Shown here piece after piece: positions 37,494 through 48,053 of a stretch of 64,000 bases of DNA. The translations under genes and the position numbers were made by a program. The stretch's first letter is position 1, and the number at the start of each line of letters is the position of its first letter. Under the pieces are notes generated by a model. It saw only the letters and a program-made list of their open reading frames with translations, searched no databases and was not told the DNA's origin. The stretch lies in the NCBI GenBank assembly GCA_965279005.1, contig CBDIHK010000016.1:29938-93937 (forward strand), read 5' to 3'. Source of the stretch: Planctobacterium sp965279005. Its GTDB lineage: Bacteria; Pseudomonadota; Gammaproteobacteria; Enterobacterales; Alteromonadaceae.

Positions 37494-38948
37494 CTAATTC
37501 ACAGGGTGCGCCACTTCGCCTTGGTAAAACGGCTCACATTTTTGCACGGTATCTTTTACCGCATTCAACAAGCCTGTTAGTGGGCTTAGGGCAGTATCGA
37601 GCAGCGATTCTGCTATGGCGCTGGTGGGTTGGGACATATCGCCATTGAGGGTTTGGGTTAGGGTAGCGCAGCCGGCTTCATCCAATAAGGCAAAAGTAAA
37701 GTCATTGAAGGTGCCGGCATTGGGATCCAAGCCGCCATCAAAGGCAAGGCGATACTGGTCAGTTGCCAGCGCAGTATCGCTTAGCACTAGCTTTCCTTGC
37801 TCCATGGCTCCTTTTAGCTTCATCTGTGGGATAAGGGTTTCACCCTCCAAACCACCGGCTCCGGAGCCCAAGTCGAATAAGTTACTGGCGATTAGGCCGA
37901 CCGGCCCTGTGATCAAGAAACCGCCAATGTCTTTTAAGTCGGTTTCTTTACTGTCTTTGAAGGAGGTGACGATTTCATTGATATCAATGCCGACAAGTTT
38001 GCCTTGGTTTAATCCCAGTTCGATATCGCCGGTCAGGGTTTGCAATAGTGCTTTCGGCTCGGTCAGCGCGCCTGTGGTATTGATGTTGCCGGACATTTCC
38101 AATGCACCTGAAGGCAGGATAGGCAGGTCACCGAGCAAGGGTTGGAACTCGTCAAAACTGACTTTGCTAGGGGCTAGCTTTAAGTCGATTTGGGCATCGG
38201 ACTTTAGGTTGGCCAAGGAGCCCGACAAGCCAATGAAGCTGGTGCCAGTGTCCAATTCCAATTGGTTGATATCAACGAGATCCTTGCTCAGGGCAAATTC
38301 CCCCTGTAGCTTGCCCAGAGGCACCTGCATGGCTTCTATCTGGCCAACACTGACCCGGGCTTGTACCGGTGGTTCGTGCTCCAAGGCCACTAAATTAAAG
38401 TTATCCACCACTAGCATGTCATCAACTGCGATATCGATGCCTTGCACGGCAAATTGTTGTTTTTCTGAAACATCTTTAATGTTGATATTATTGAGGCGGA
38501 TGGCTTCGATCAAAATAATTTCTAGGGGAATTTCTAATGGCTTCTGGTCAGCTGCAGGCTCTGTTTCAGGTTTTTGTGCCTGGCTTTCCAGATACGCCTT
38601 TAGTTTTTCCATATCTACTTCTAAGTCAGTATTTTGCATCACTACTTCATGCACAACCAGGCGCTTGCCTAGGGCTTGGCTTACGTCCACCTGTAGCGCG
38701 ACTTCTTCAATGGTACCGTTGGCAATATGGCCGTTTATAGTAATGTCCTGCACTGCAAGTTTGCCCGGTGATAGCAGGCTGTGCTCCAGGTTGCCAAAAC
38801 TAATGCTGTGTCCTTGCACATTTTCAGTATGGGTTTCCACCCTGTCTTTGAGCATATTGGCGTCCCAAAACAGGATGATGACAAGTAGCATCGCAACGGG
38901 GATGGCAATTACGCTGATAATGACTTTGTGGACGGTGGCTAACGCCAT
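37494..38948 (-). CDS. AsmA-like envelope protein
   Basis: The product of about 484 residues from ATG 38948 (AAGGAGCAAGCT precedes it) has one N-terminal membrane helix (VIISVIAIPVAMLLVIILFW), then a periplasmic beta-rich region with the AsmA-type repeats (SISFGNLEHSLLSPGKLAVQ, GDIELGLNQGKLVGIDINEI). Relatives bridge the periplasm and take part in phospholipid or outer-membrane homeostasis. It is shorter than full AsmA. Stands alone. Confidence 0.75.
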   Translation of the reverse strand: MALATVHKVIISVIAIPVAMLLVIILFWDANMLKDRVETHTENVQGHSISFGNLEHSLLSPGKLAVQDITINGHIANGTIEEVALQVDVSQALGKRLVVHEVVMQNTDLEVDMEKLKAYLESQAQKPETEPAADQKPLEIPLEIILIEAIRLNNINIKDVSEKQQFAVQGIDIAVDDMLVVDNFNLVALEHEPPVQARVSVGQIEAMQVPLGKLQGEFALSKDLVDINQLELDTGTSFIGLSGSLANLKSDAQIDLKLAPSKVSFDEFQPLLGDLPILPSGALEMSGNINTTGALTEPKALLQTLTGDIELGLNQGKLVGIDINEIVTSFKDSKETDLKDIGGFLITGPVGLIASNLFDLGSGAGGLEGETLIPQMKLKGAMEQGKLVLSDTALATDQYRLAFDGGLDPNAGTFNDFTFALLDEAGCATLTQTLNGDMSQPTSAIAESLLDTALSPLTGLLNAVKDTVQKCEPFYQGEVAHPVN

Positions 38949-39107
38949 AGCTTGCTCCTTCAAAACTGGCTTAATCGGTTCGAAAAAATTGGACAGGATA
39001 AATCGCTATTAGTTTAACGGAAAACGTTAAATAAGGTATGACAAAAGTACGGTCGCAGCGCGAGATGTGCCCCCAGGGGGTACCAAGGGACACATTTTTA
39101 GGCGTTG

Positions 39108-40481
39108 TTAGCTTTCAAACTCGCGGATCATGGTATTGAGGGTGTCTTTGGCGTCGCCAAAGACCATTCGGGTGTTCTCCTTGAAGAACAGTGGGTTGTC
39201 AACCCCAGCAAAACCTGCCGATGCCGAACGCTTTAATACAAACACATTGCGGGCACGGTGTGCTTCAATGATGGGCATGCCGTAAATCGGGCTGCCTTTC
39301 ATCTCTTTTGCCGCCGGGTTCACTACGTCGTTGGCGCCAATGATAATGGCCACATCAAAGGTATCGATACGCGGGTTGATGGCATCCATTTCATATAGGT
39401 GCTCGTAAGGCACGTCGGCTTCGGCTAGCAAAACATTCATATGGCCGGGCATACGGCCTGCGACTGGGTGGATGGCGTAGACCACTTCAGTACCGTTTTC
39501 CTCCAACAAGCTTTGCAGCTCTTTCACTGCGTGCTGGGCCTGCGCAACCGCCATGCCATAGCCTGGGATCACCACTACGCTTTGAGCCGCTTCGAGCACA
39601 AAGAAGGCATCTTCAGCAGGCAATGACTTGATTTCCCCTTCGATTTTTTCACCGCTTTCAATGGGGGTGGCAAAACCAGACAGTAGGATATTCATTAAGG
39701 AGCGGTTCATGGCTTTACACATGATTTGGGTCAGGATGATACCGCTGGCGCCTACTAACAAACCAGCTACTATCAAGATGTTATTTTGGATAGCCAAACC
39801 TGCGGCAGTGGCAGCCAAGCCGGAGTAGCTGTTTAACAGTGAAATCACTACTGGCATATCCGCACCACCAATGGGGATGGTAGCCAGGATACCGAACACC
39901 AATGCCAAGGCGATAGCAATGTAGAACCACTGTAGGTCAAAAGGCTGCAGTGCCATCACGGGTATTAGGGCAATTGCAGCCAGGATAACTAAACCATAGA
40001 GCCAGCGCATTCCGGGGAAGATAATGGCTTTACTGGCCATGCGCCCGCTTAACTTACCCCACGCCACAAGGCTTCCTGAGAAGGTAATACCACCTATCAA
40101 GACAGAGAAGTAAGCGATTACTAGCAGATATACAGGCAGCGCTTCCGCACCCACCACGGTTAAAGATGACATACCCAATAACAAACTGGCCAAGCCGCCA
40201 AAACCGTTAAACAGCGATACCAGCTCTGGCATTGCGGTCATCTCGACCCGTTTGGCAAACCAGGCACCTGTGGCACCACCTAACAATATACCGCCTGCAA
40301 TCCACTCAAAAGATAGAATGTCTTCGCGCAACAAGGTCACTACAATGGCCAGCAACATGCCCACCGCGGATACAAGGTTGCCTTTCTTGGCCGTCGAGGG
40401 GTGGCTAAGAAGCTTTAGACCCACCACAAACAAAATTGCGGCGATGACATAACTTAAGTTAACAAGGAGTAACCTATCCAT
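39108..40481 (-). CDS. pntB: NAD(P) transhydrogenase beta subunit
   Basis: The 457-residue protein has nine or so membrane helices and a C-terminal NADP(H)-binding domain with VVIPGYGMAVAQAQHAV (about 310) and MNVLLAEADVPYEHLYEMD. With the two alpha pieces upstream it forms the proton-translocating transhydrogenase, which uses the proton gradient to make NADPH. Twelve bases separate it from pntAB. Confidence 0.97.
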   Translation of the reverse strand: MDRLLLVNLSYVIAAILFVVGLKLLSHPSTAKKGNLVSAVGMLLAIVVTLLREDILSFEWIAGGILLGGATGAWFAKRVEMTAMPELVSLFNGFGGLASLLLGMSSLTVVGAEALPVYLLVIAYFSVLIGGITFSGSLVAWGKLSGRMASKAIIFPGMRWLYGLVILAAIALIPVMALQPFDLQWFYIAIALALVFGILATIPIGGADMPVVISLLNSYSGLAATAAGLAIQNNILIVAGLLVGASGIILTQIMCKAMNRSLMNILLSGFATPIESGEKIEGEIKSLPAEDAFFVLEAAQSVVVIPGYGMAVAQAQHAVKELQSLLEENGTEVVYAIHPVAGRMPGHMNVLLAEADVPYEHLYEMDAINPRIDTFDVAIIIGANDVVNPAAKEMKGSPIYGMPIIEAHRARNVFVLKRSASAGFAGVDNPLFFKENTRMVFGDAKDTLNTMIREFES

Positions 40482-40492
40482 AGCTCAACCTC

Positions 40493-40783
40493 CTACTTCT
40501 CTTGTTTCTGTTTAGATTTGAACATGGACAGCATGCGGTCGGTCACCATGTAACCGCCCACCACATTGATGCTGGCAAATACCACTGAGGCGAAGCCCAG
40601 CCAGGTGGTCAGTTCAGAATTATCGCTGCCTGCGGCAACCAGTGCGCCGATTAAGGTGACGCCGGAAATGGCATTGGCACCAGACATTAACGGTGTATGT
40701 AGGGTCGCGGGTACTTTTTGAATCAGTTCGAAGCCCAAAAAAGCCGCTAAGACTAAGATAAAGGCAAGGTATACAATTTCCAT
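40493..40783 (-). CDS. pntAB: NAD(P) transhydrogenase alpha subunit, membrane part
   Basis: The 96-residue protein has three membrane helices and corresponds to the C-terminal membrane part of single-chain PntA (LAAFLGFELIQKVPATLHTPLMSG is conserved). It lies between pntAA and pntB, 11 bases from each. Confidence 0.95.
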   Translation of the reverse strand: MEIVYLAFILVLAAFLGFELIQKVPATLHTPLMSGANAISGVTLIGALVAAGSDNSELTTWLGFASVVFASINVVGGYMVTDRMLSMFKSKQKQEK

Positions 40784-40794
40784 GGTTAATCTCC

Positions 40795-41961
40795 TTAGCT
40801 ATTTTGGTAGTGGTTGAGTAATGATTCATTGCGGATGCTGCCATCGTGGCTAATGACGCAGCCATCTAGAATGTCGTCTGCTAAATCCAACAGGAACTTA
40901 GCCTGTTCTTTATCCCAATATTCATCCAACAAATTGAACAGGTTGTTGGCATAAAGGTTGGTGGCATCGGTAGGTACCTGGTTGGGCCAATTGCCGGTGC
41001 CAATGATGTGTACGCCATTGTGGCTAACGATTTGGCCAGGTGCAGAGCCTTCCACATTGCCACCACTCTCTGCGGCCATGTCTACAATTACGCTACCCGG
41101 TTTCATGGCTGCTATGGTCTCGGCACTGATTAACCTAGGTGGTTTGCGACCAAACAATTGTGCCGTGGTGATCACTATGTCCGATTCGATAATGGCCTGG
41201 TGTTGGCCTTGTTTCTGTTTTTCCATTTGTTCTGGGGTTAGGGCATTGGCATAGCCTTGTGTGGTCTGCCCGGTTTCACCCAAATCTATTTCCAGGAATT
41301 TTGCGCCCAAGGATTGCACCTGCTCTGCTACTACCGGGCGGGTATCAAAGGCGGTGACACTAGCACCAAGGCGTTTGGCAGTAGCGATTGCTTGCAAACC
41401 TGCTACGCCTGCTCCAATAACAAATACTTTGGCAGGCTTCACTGTGCCGGCTGGGGTCATCATCATCGGCAAGATTGAATCAAGTTTTTGGGTGGCATTG
41501 AGCACCATCACATAGCCCGCCAAGTTGGTTTGCGAGCTAAGGGCGTCCATTTTTTGTGAACGGGTAGTGCGTGGGATCATTTCCACGCTAATGGCGGTGA
41601 CTTGCTTTGCGGTAAGTGTCTGCACCAAGGGTTTCTGGAAGTAGGGATCCAAGTGCCCAACTACCGTTGTTGCTGGGGTTAAGTGTTCTAAATCCGATTC
41701 AATTGGCCGTGTAACATATAACACCATATCGGCATCGCGCAGGGCACTGGCGCGTTCACTGACAATTTTAGCACCGGCTTGTTGATAGTCTTGGTCGCTA
41801 AAACCCGCAAGGCTACCGGCGTCTTGTTCTACCCAGACTTCGGCATTGCCCATGATGAGTTTTTTGACTGTGGCTGGGGTTGCCCCGCACCGGCGCTCGG
41901 TCTTGTGGTCAGGGTTGGCACGACGCGCTGCATCGGCTTCGCTTACAACAAATATTTTCAT
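40795..41961 (-). CDS. pntAA: NAD(P) transhydrogenase alpha subunit, NAD-binding part
   Basis: The 388-residue soluble domain I protein starts at ATG 41961; the frame runs further back but MKIFVVSEADAARR fits family starts. It holds the NAD-binding Rossmann motif VFVIGAGVAGLQAIATAKRLG (about 165) and the alanine-dehydrogenase-like fold. First gene of the pntAA-pntAB-pntB operon. Confidence 0.95.
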   Translation of the reverse strand: MKIFVVSEADAARRANPDHKTERRCGATPATVKKLIMGNAEVWVEQDAGSLAGFSDQDYQQAGAKIVSERASALRDADMVLYVTRPIESDLEHLTPATTVVGHLDPYFQKPLVQTLTAKQVTAISVEMIPRTTRSQKMDALSSQTNLAGYVMVLNATQKLDSILPMMMTPAGTVKPAKVFVIGAGVAGLQAIATAKRLGASVTAFDTRPVVAEQVQSLGAKFLEIDLGETGQTTQGYANALTPEQMEKQKQGQHQAIIESDIVITTAQLFGRKPPRLISAETIAAMKPGSVIVDMAAESGGNVEGSAPGQIVSHNGVHIIGTGNWPNQVPTDATNLYANNLFNLLDEYWDKEQAKFLLDLADDILDGCVISHDGSIRNESLLNHYQNS

Positions 41962-42329
41962 AGGCGTCCACACTCTTGGTAACTGGTCAGAGCAGTCTAG
42001 GTCAGCTTCAACTATAAATGAAATTAGTAAAGTCGATTGTGACAATAGATTTTGGTGATATTGTCAACAAGCTGAATAAAACCGCGATGACCATTTTTTG
42101 TACATTTCATTAACAATATATGGAAGAAATAGAAAATGCCCCCTAATGCAGTGGGGACATTAGAGCGTGATGAAATTTTTTGTACAATTTTGCAGCAGTC
42201 TGCGTGTGAATTATTACCGCCGCGGCTACAATCTCATCAAAACGGATTGGCTGGGTGAAATGTTGGCTGCCTAAAACTTGGTTGGGTAGGATCTATTGGG
42301 GCAGAACCTACCCAAAACGCCCGCCCAAC
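41962..42329. other. Intergenic region with pnt promoter and a terminator-like hairpin
   Basis: I see no gene here. The right part has a hairpin (TTGGGTAGG at 42282-42290 with CCTACCCAA at 42307-42315) just past the lipoprotein stop, a possible terminator for it. The left part must hold the pntAA promoter; AT-rich stretches occur at 42010-42120. Confidence 0.4.
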
Positions 42330-43400
42330 TTAATTGAAAACAAATGAGATAGACTGCAAATCTACCCACTGCGCCTCGCCTTCAATCCAATCTGCGTTTG
42401 CATCGGTAAAACTAAAATTAGCTTGGTTAGCTGGGATCATAAACATATCTTCGCCCGGCGCTGCATCTATGTGCCTGTCACTGCTCCAGTTCCAGGGACC
42501 GTCTTGCTCGCCTTCAATAACCTCAGGTTCTGGTTGTGGGTAGCTTAGGAACGCGACCACGTTTACCGGGGTGTCAGGGCTTATCAACGAAAACAACGCA
42601 TTATTACTTGCATCAATGGCAAAGTTTAGCTGGTTACCGGTTTGTGCTACTGCAACAGCAAAACTGTCATTGCTAGTGGTTCTAGTGAGCAACCTGTCGG
42701 TACTGTTTTCGTATGCCGAATACCACAGGCTGGCGCCGAGGTCAGCAAGGTTTACTTGCTGGTTGGCGTCGAAACTGCCCGCGCCTTTGAAATGTCGCAA
42801 CTGGATATAAATATCACCTGCATCAGTTTCTTGGGTTTGGTTGACATCGAATGTGATCCCGTAATCATACTCCACCCTGCCGCTATCTTGGGCATCGCGG
42901 TTTACGGTTACCGAGTCTGGTAGATAGGCTAGATCCAATGTGATATTGCTGATGGAGGCCGTTGCAGAACCGCAGGCTGGTGTTGGGTTTATTGATTGGG
43001 CTGGTGCGAATTGCAAGGTGACACCGTCTTCGGTTGCTAGCAATGTTTGCCCATCAAGTGCAAAGTTGGTTTCTGTTTGTTCACCCGTTACCAGGTCTTC
43101 AGAGACGATTGAGCTATTGGTGCTGGATGTGACTTTAAACATTCCAGCTTCCCAGCAACTATTGTCTGGATCCCTTGCCAGTGTTATCACAGATGTTTCT
43201 GATACAAGGATCTGGGCATCGCCGGAAAGCTCCCATATACCGTAGTACTGGCTGTCCAATGGCTCGTTTGTTGGGGTGGGTGGAGGTCCAGGGGGGGATG
43301 GTGGTGTTAGGCCTCCAGATTGCTCATCAGAGCCTCCACCGCCGCATCCGGTTGCCATCAAAGCCGTTATCACTACAGCTAAAAGATTCTTTTTTTTCAA
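42330..43400 (-). CDS. Lipoprotein of unknown function
   Basis: The 356-residue product has a lipobox followed by glycines (ALMATGCGGGGSD) and a proline-rich linker (LTPPSPPGPPPTPTNEP), then a beta-rich acidic domain. No family is recognised. The linker suggests a surface-exposed or periplasmic domain held away from the membrane. Monocistronic. Confidence 0.7.
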   Translation of the reverse strand: MKKKNLLAVVITALMATGCGGGGSDEQSGGLTPPSPPGPPPTPTNEPLDSQYYGIWELSGDAQILVSETSVITLARDPDNSCWEAGMFKVTSSTNSSIVSEDLVTGEQTETNFALDGQTLLATEDGVTLQFAPAQSINPTPACGSATASISNITLDLAYLPDSVTVNRDAQDSGRVEYDYGITFDVNQTQETDAGDIYIQLRHFKGAGSFDANQQVNLADLGASLWYSAYENSTDRLLTRTTSNDSFAVAVAQTGNQLNFAIDASNNALFSLISPDTPVNVVAFLSYPQPEPEVIEGEQDGPWNWSSDRHIDAAPGEDMFMIPANQANFSFTDANADWIEGEAQWVDLQSISFVFN

Positions 43401-43640
43401 TTCCTTTTCCCTCTAATACTTTGTCAATGACGGTTATTTTCGCCGCTTCGGCGGCATATTACTCTCTACCTGGCTAGGCATACAATGTTATTTTAACATT
43501 CTGAAACTTTTTCAATGTAGCTAAAAACAAACCAATAGACGCCAGCGGACGTAAACCTGCGGTTAAGTATGAAAGCCTGCCGCCAATCACTTTTGAGTTG
43601 GTATATGGCCGTACCTAGTTAATAGGAAATCGTCATCGCT

Positions 43641-44675
43641 ATGAAGTACCCTCTGGTTATCGTTTTGATAGGCCTCGTTTTCAGCAGTTTGGCAACTGCT
43701 CAACAACGAGGGCAACGTCCTGCCAATGTGGAGGCCGCTCCTTTGGATTTTGCCCCTCTCCAGGTGGAAATCGACACTGTTGGCACCGCACAAGCGATCC
43801 GTTCGGTGAGTTTGTACCCTGCTGTCGCTGATCGGGTTACCCAGGTTTTATTTACGCCGGGAGAGTTCGTTAAAACCGGCCAACTATTGTTAGAGTTGGA
43901 CGCCAGGCGCCAGCACACTGCAGTCAAAAAAGCGGAAATCGAACTGGCAGACGCCGAGCGTACCTTAAAACGCCTGCAAGCAAGCCGCAAAGACGGCGCT
44001 GTTACCCAATCGGACTTAGATGATGCCATTACGCTTCGGGATTTGGCGCAAGTAACCCTGCGAGATGCCAAAGCCGACCTAGAAGATAGGCGCGTCTTGG
44101 CACCCTTTGATGGTTACGTAGGCCTGACCGATGTGGAACCGGGCGACAGGATCAATACCTCTACCTTGATTACCACCATAGATGACCGACGCCAGCTTTT
44201 TATTAATTTTGATGCACCTGAAATGGCGCTCAATTTATTGCATCAGGATACCGAAGTATTGATCCAGCCTTGGAATAACCGCGATGTCAGCTTGCATGCC
44301 AAGCTTGCAGAGTTGGATTCGCGCATTGATGCTTCGGATCGTACCTTGCGCGTACGGGCAATCCTGGATAACGAAACAGACCAGTTCCGTCCCGGCTTGA
44401 GCTTTAAAGTCACCCTGAAAAGCGATGGCGAAGCCTATCCCGATGTACCGGAAGCAGCGTTGGCGTGGGGGGCAACCGGTTCCTATGTTTGGTTAGTACG
44501 CGACGGCAAAGCCCACCGGGTTGATGTCGCCATAAAACAGAGGTTACGCGGCAGTATCTTGGTTGAAGGCGAGTTGCGTCCGGACGACATCTTGATTACC
44601 GAAGGTATCCAGCGCCTGCGCCAAGGCCAGGAAGTGATATACGGCCAGCTTGCGCAACTTGGGGCGAGCCAATGA
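43641..44675 (+). CDS. RND efflux periplasmic adaptor (membrane fusion protein)
   Basis: The 344-residue protein has a signal peptide (VIVLIGLVFSSLATA), a lipoyl-like half (VTQVLFTPGEFVKTGQLLLELD), a helical hairpin (ELADAERTLKRLQAS) and beta-barrel parts (APFDGYVGLTDVEPGDRI). It links the inner-membrane pump to an outer-membrane channel. Its stop overlaps the pump start (ATGA). No TolC-type gene is in the window. Confidence 0.93.
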   Translation: MKYPLVIVLIGLVFSSLATAQQRGQRPANVEAAPLDFAPLQVEIDTVGTAQAIRSVSLYPAVADRVTQVLFTPGEFVKTGQLLLELDARRQHTAVKKAEIELADAERTLKRLQASRKDGAVTQSDLDDAITLRDLAQVTLRDAKADLEDRRVLAPFDGYVGLTDVEPGDRINTSTLITTIDDRRQLFINFDAPEMALNLLHQDTEVLIQPWNNRDVSLHAKLAELDSRIDASDRTLRVRAILDNETDQFRPGLSFKVTLKSDGEAYPDVPEAALAWGATGSYVWLVRDGKAHRVDVAIKQRLRGSILVEGELRPDDILITEGIQRLRQGQEVIYGQLAQLGASQ

Positions 44676-47600
44676 ACCTCTTTGGTAAACACAATGATCT
44701 AGCCTCTTTGTCGGTTCGACGCCCTGTACTTGTTGTTGTACTCAATATCCTGATCATCATTGCTGGTTTCGCAGCAATTATGGGCCTTGAGGTCCGTGAG
44801 CTACCCGATGTAGACCGTCCTATTGTGTCAGTACGTGCTAACTTCCCTGGTGCGGCACCAGAAACCGTGGATACTGAAGTCACCAGCCGCCTAGAGCGCG
44901 CAGTCGCCAGGGTCAATGGGGTAAAGTCAATAAGGGCGCAAAGCGAAGAAGGTTTTTCCAGGGTTGTGGCGGAGTTCAATCCGGGAGTTGACCTTGAAGA
45001 TGCGGCCAATGAAATCCGCGAAGCCATCAGCCGGGTACAGCGGGAACTACCCGAGGAAGTAGAGCGGCTGGCGATAGTCAAGGCCGATAATGATGCACAA
45101 TCGGTAGTAAGCCTGGCAGTATCAAGCGATAGCTTTGATATGGAAACCGTGACCCAGATGGTGGAACGGGATATCGCGCCCCTGTTCTTATCTATTGAAG
45201 GCGTTGCCGACGTGCGTTTGAATGGGGATCGGGAACGGGTGCTGAGGGTAACTGTAGACCCAATCCGTTTAGCCAGCTTTGGCTTGTCTTTTACTGATGT
45301 TTCTGATGCCCTGCGCCTGGCACCCTTTGACGTGCCTGCAGGCAGCCTGCGATCTACTGACCACCAGGTGATTGTGCGTGCCGACGCAACTTCAGTGACC
45401 GCTGACCAGGTGGAGAACATTCTAATTAGCGGTAATACAAGGGTTGGCGATGTGGCCAGTGCCTATTTTGGTCCAGCCGATGCCCAGAGCTTTGTCCGGC
45501 TCAACGGTGAGCCCGTTATCGGCTTGGGCATAGTCCGGCGAGCGAGTGCCAACACTATTGAGATTTCCGACCAAGTATTGCAAATGGTAGATGAGCTTAG
45601 GTTGCGCTTCCCTGAACTTAATATTTACCTTACTTCTGACGATGCCCGCTTTATCCGCAATTCGGTTGAAGAAGTGATCACCACCCTTGGTTTTACTATT
45701 ATGCTGGTGGTAGCGACCCTTTGGCTGTTTTTGGGATCCTGGCGCGCCACCATAGTACCGGCGCTATCCATCCCCATATCCCTGGTGGGTGCCTTAGCAC
45801 TGATGTGGCTGATGGGATTCTCAATCAATATTCTCACTTTACTAGCCCTGGTCTTGGCCACCGGATTAATAGTGGATGACGCCATTGTGGTATCAGAAAA
45901 TATCCAGCGGCGCAAAGCGGGAGGCTTGGGTTCGAAAGCGGCGGCAGTGGTGGGCAGCCGTGAAGTATTTTTTGCCGTCATCGCTACCACTGCGGTGCTG
46001 GTTGCGGTATTTGTCCCCATCGCGTTTTTGCCGTCTACGGCAGGGCGGCTATTTAGGGAATTTGGTGGCATACTTGCGGGTGCCGTCTTGATTTCATCTT
46101 TTGTGGCCTTGTCCTTGGTACCGGCGCTCAAGGCAAAAATTCCGGTCAAATCCAATCAATCTAACCAGCCAAGGAAATTTGACCAGGTACTGGTCAACGC
46201 TTACAGCAAATGCTTGCACTGGTGTTTGCGTTGGGGCTGGCTAGTGTTGTTGCTGTCCTTGTTGAGCGCAGGCGCCGCTACTTTTCTATATAAAAGTTTG
46301 GACAAAGAGCTATTGCCACCGGAAGACCGGGGCACAATCCGTATATTCGCCCGAGGCCCAGACGGAGTGGGCATTTCCTTTATGGATAGGCAGGCGGAAA
46401 AAATGGAGGATATCCTCCTACCCTATGCGGAAAATGGTGAAGTCGCTTCTGTGCGCACGGTTGTGGGGCAGTGGGATCCCAATATTGTGTTTATGACGGT
46501 GAACCTGGAGGATTGGCAGCAACGGGAAACCAGCCAGCAAGAAATTATCCAGCAGATCCGCCCTGAGCTATCTGCCATCCCAGGTGCCCCTGGCAGACCA
46601 TTTGGTTCCAACAGTTTGAACCTGCGTGGACAAGGTGGTGGCCTGGAGCTGGCCATTACCGGCGAAAACTATGAGGCTATTTTTGCCGTGGCACAGGACT
46701 TTAGTGAAGCCATTGAAACCCAGTATCCGGAATTTGGCCGCGCCCGTATCAGCTACCAGCCTACCCAACCACAAATGCGGGTGAATATTGACCGGCGCAG
46801 GGCAGAAGAGCTGGGGGTGCCTTTTGCTGATATATCCCGCACCTTGCGTGCCGCTATCGGCGGTGACGATATTGCAGATCTCAATGTAGGCGACCAGGCT
46901 ATCCCCATTATTTTGCAGTCCACCTATAAAAACACTGCGGCCCCGGCCAGCTTGACCAACCTTTACGTAGCGGCGCGAGATGGCAACCTGGTGCCGCTAT
47001 CGGCCATTGCTTACTTGTCCGAAGAAGGGGTTGCGGCGGAGCTGGAGCGCCACGCCCAACGGCGGGCAATAGAAGTGGATTTGGAATTGCCCGATGACCT
47101 ACCTATGTCCGAGGCGGTGACTAAACTGAGGCAATTGGCGAGCGATACCTTACCCAATGGCTATGGCATGGTGTTCTTGGGCGAAGCCCGCACTTACCAG
47201 GAGACAGAAAATCAGGTCAATATCACCTATCTAGTGGCATTTTTGATTGTATTGCTGGTACTGGCGGCTCAATTTGAAAGCTTTAATAGCGCCTTGGTGG
47301 TAATGATCACTGTGCCGTTTGGCATTGCCGCTGCGATATTTGCGGTATTCCTGACCGGCAACTCTATCAATATTTTCACCCAGATCGGTTTGGTTATGTT
47401 AATAGGTCTACTGGCTAAAAACGCGATTTTGTTGGTGGAGTTTGCAGACCAACTCAGGGATCGCGGCGTTGAAGTTAAGCAAGCCATTATCGAGGCTGGC
47501 CAAGTGCGCTTGCGGCCTATTCTCATGACCCTAACCTCCACCGTGCTAGGTGGGTTACCCTTGATCCTATCGTCTGGCGCGGGCGCTGAAGCCCGGAACG

Positions 47601-47755
47601 CCATTGGCTGGGTTGTGTTTGGTGGCTTGGGTATTGCTGTGGTATTCACCCTATTTCTGACTCCGGTGCTTTATTATTGGTTGGCAAGGTTTAGTAAACC
47701 ACGGGCTGACCAAAGCCAACAATTGCAGGCTGAGCTGGAAAAGGCTGCCCAATAG
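44672..47755 (+). CDS. RND-family multidrug efflux permease
   Basis: The 1027-residue inner-membrane pump has 12 helices in two halves with large periplasmic loops. The proton-relay aspartates are in GLIVDDAIVVSEN (about 402). It is of the AcrB/MdtC-like hydrophobe-amphiphile group; substrates cannot be predicted. It is translationally coupled to the adaptor. No dedicated regulator lies next to it. Confidence 0.95.
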   Translation: MNLFGKHNDLASLSVRRPVLVVVLNILIIIAGFAAIMGLEVRELPDVDRPIVSVRANFPGAAPETVDTEVTSRLERAVARVNGVKSIRAQSEEGFSRVVAEFNPGVDLEDAANEIREAISRVQRELPEEVERLAIVKADNDAQSVVSLAVSSDSFDMETVTQMVERDIAPLFLSIEGVADVRLNGDRERVLRVTVDPIRLASFGLSFTDVSDALRLAPFDVPAGSLRSTDHQVIVRADATSVTADQVENILISGNTRVGDVASAYFGPADAQSFVRLNGEPVIGLGIVRRASANTIEISDQVLQMVDELRLRFPELNIYLTSDDARFIRNSVEEVITTLGFTIMLVVATLWLFLGSWRATIVPALSIPISLVGALALMWLMGFSINILTLLALVLATGLIVDDAIVVSENIQRRKAGGLGSKAAAVVGSREVFFAVIATTAVLVAVFVPIAFLPSTAGRLFREFGGILAGAVLISSFVALSLVPALKAKIPVKSNQSNQPRKFDQVLVNAYSKCLHWCLRWGWLVLLLSLLSAGAATFLYKSLDKELLPPEDRGTIRIFARGPDGVGISFMDRQAEKMEDILLPYAENGEVASVRTVVGQWDPNIVFMTVNLEDWQQRETSQQEIIQQIRPELSAIPGAPGRPFGSNSLNLRGQGGGLELAITGENYEAIFAVAQDFSEAIETQYPEFGRARISYQPTQPQMRVNIDRRRAEELGVPFADISRTLRAAIGGDDIADLNVGDQAIPIILQSTYKNTAAPASLTNLYVAARDGNLVPLSAIAYLSEEGVAAELERHAQRRAIEVDLELPDDLPMSEAVTKLRQLASDTLPNGYGMVFLGEARTYQETENQVNITYLVAFLIVLLVLAAQFESFNSALVVMITVPFGIAAAIFAVFLTGNSINIFTQIGLVMLIGLLAKNAILLVEFADQLRDRGVEVKQAIIEAGQVRLRPILMTLTSTVLGGLPLILSSGAGAEARNAIGWVVFGGLGIAVVFTLFLTPVLYYWLARFSKPRADQSQQLQAELEKAAQ

Positions 47756-47928
47756 GGTAGCCCAACTAGAGCGACTTTCTCATTTGTAACAAAAAATTGC
47801 CGTAGTAAAATGCTCTATGCTGAAGAAGCTGCCTTGCTGTGTTGTTAAATCTTCTCGAATATCATCAATTAAAAAGTAGTATGTTGTCAGATATATTCGA
47901 ATGATAGTTTGATGAGCGCAGAATTTAA

Positions 47929-47942
47929 TTGATGTTGATCAA
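47929..47942 (+). promoter_or_regulatory. FNR/Anr-type binding site
   Basis: TTGAT-GTTG-ATCAA matches the consensus TTGAT-N4-ATCAA exactly. It lies about 250 bases ahead of the first Usp gene. In pseudomonads and relatives, Anr activates universal stress genes under low oxygen. The site is seen; its use is inferred. Confidence 0.6.
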
Positions 47943-47993
47943 ATCTTAAAACCCGTGCTTTTGTTATCTTTTTCCACAAGTTAAGGGGAAAAT

Positions 47994-48053
47994 ATGCGAG
48001 CAGTGATGATTACAAGCCATAGCATTGCTGGGCAAATGGGCAAGCTTTGTTGA
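47994..48053 (+). CDS. Possible 19-residue leader peptide
   Basis: ATG 47994 follows AAGGGGAAAAT and opens a frame of 19 codons (MRAVMITSHSIAGQMGKLC) ending in TGA. It lies between the FNR-type box and the Usp gene. It may be a leader peptide or the remains of a gene start; there is no independent support for expression. Confidence 0.3.
   Translation: MRAVMITSHSIAGQMGKLC

Noticed and set aside
37615..39012. 465-codon frame opposite the AsmA-like gene
   Set aside because: Antisense shadow; the AsmA-like protein has a signal anchor, a ribosome site and family resemblance.
44596..45420. 274-codon minus frame across the adaptor-pump junction
   Set aside because: Antisense to two certain RND genes; serine and arginine-rich as expected of a shadow.
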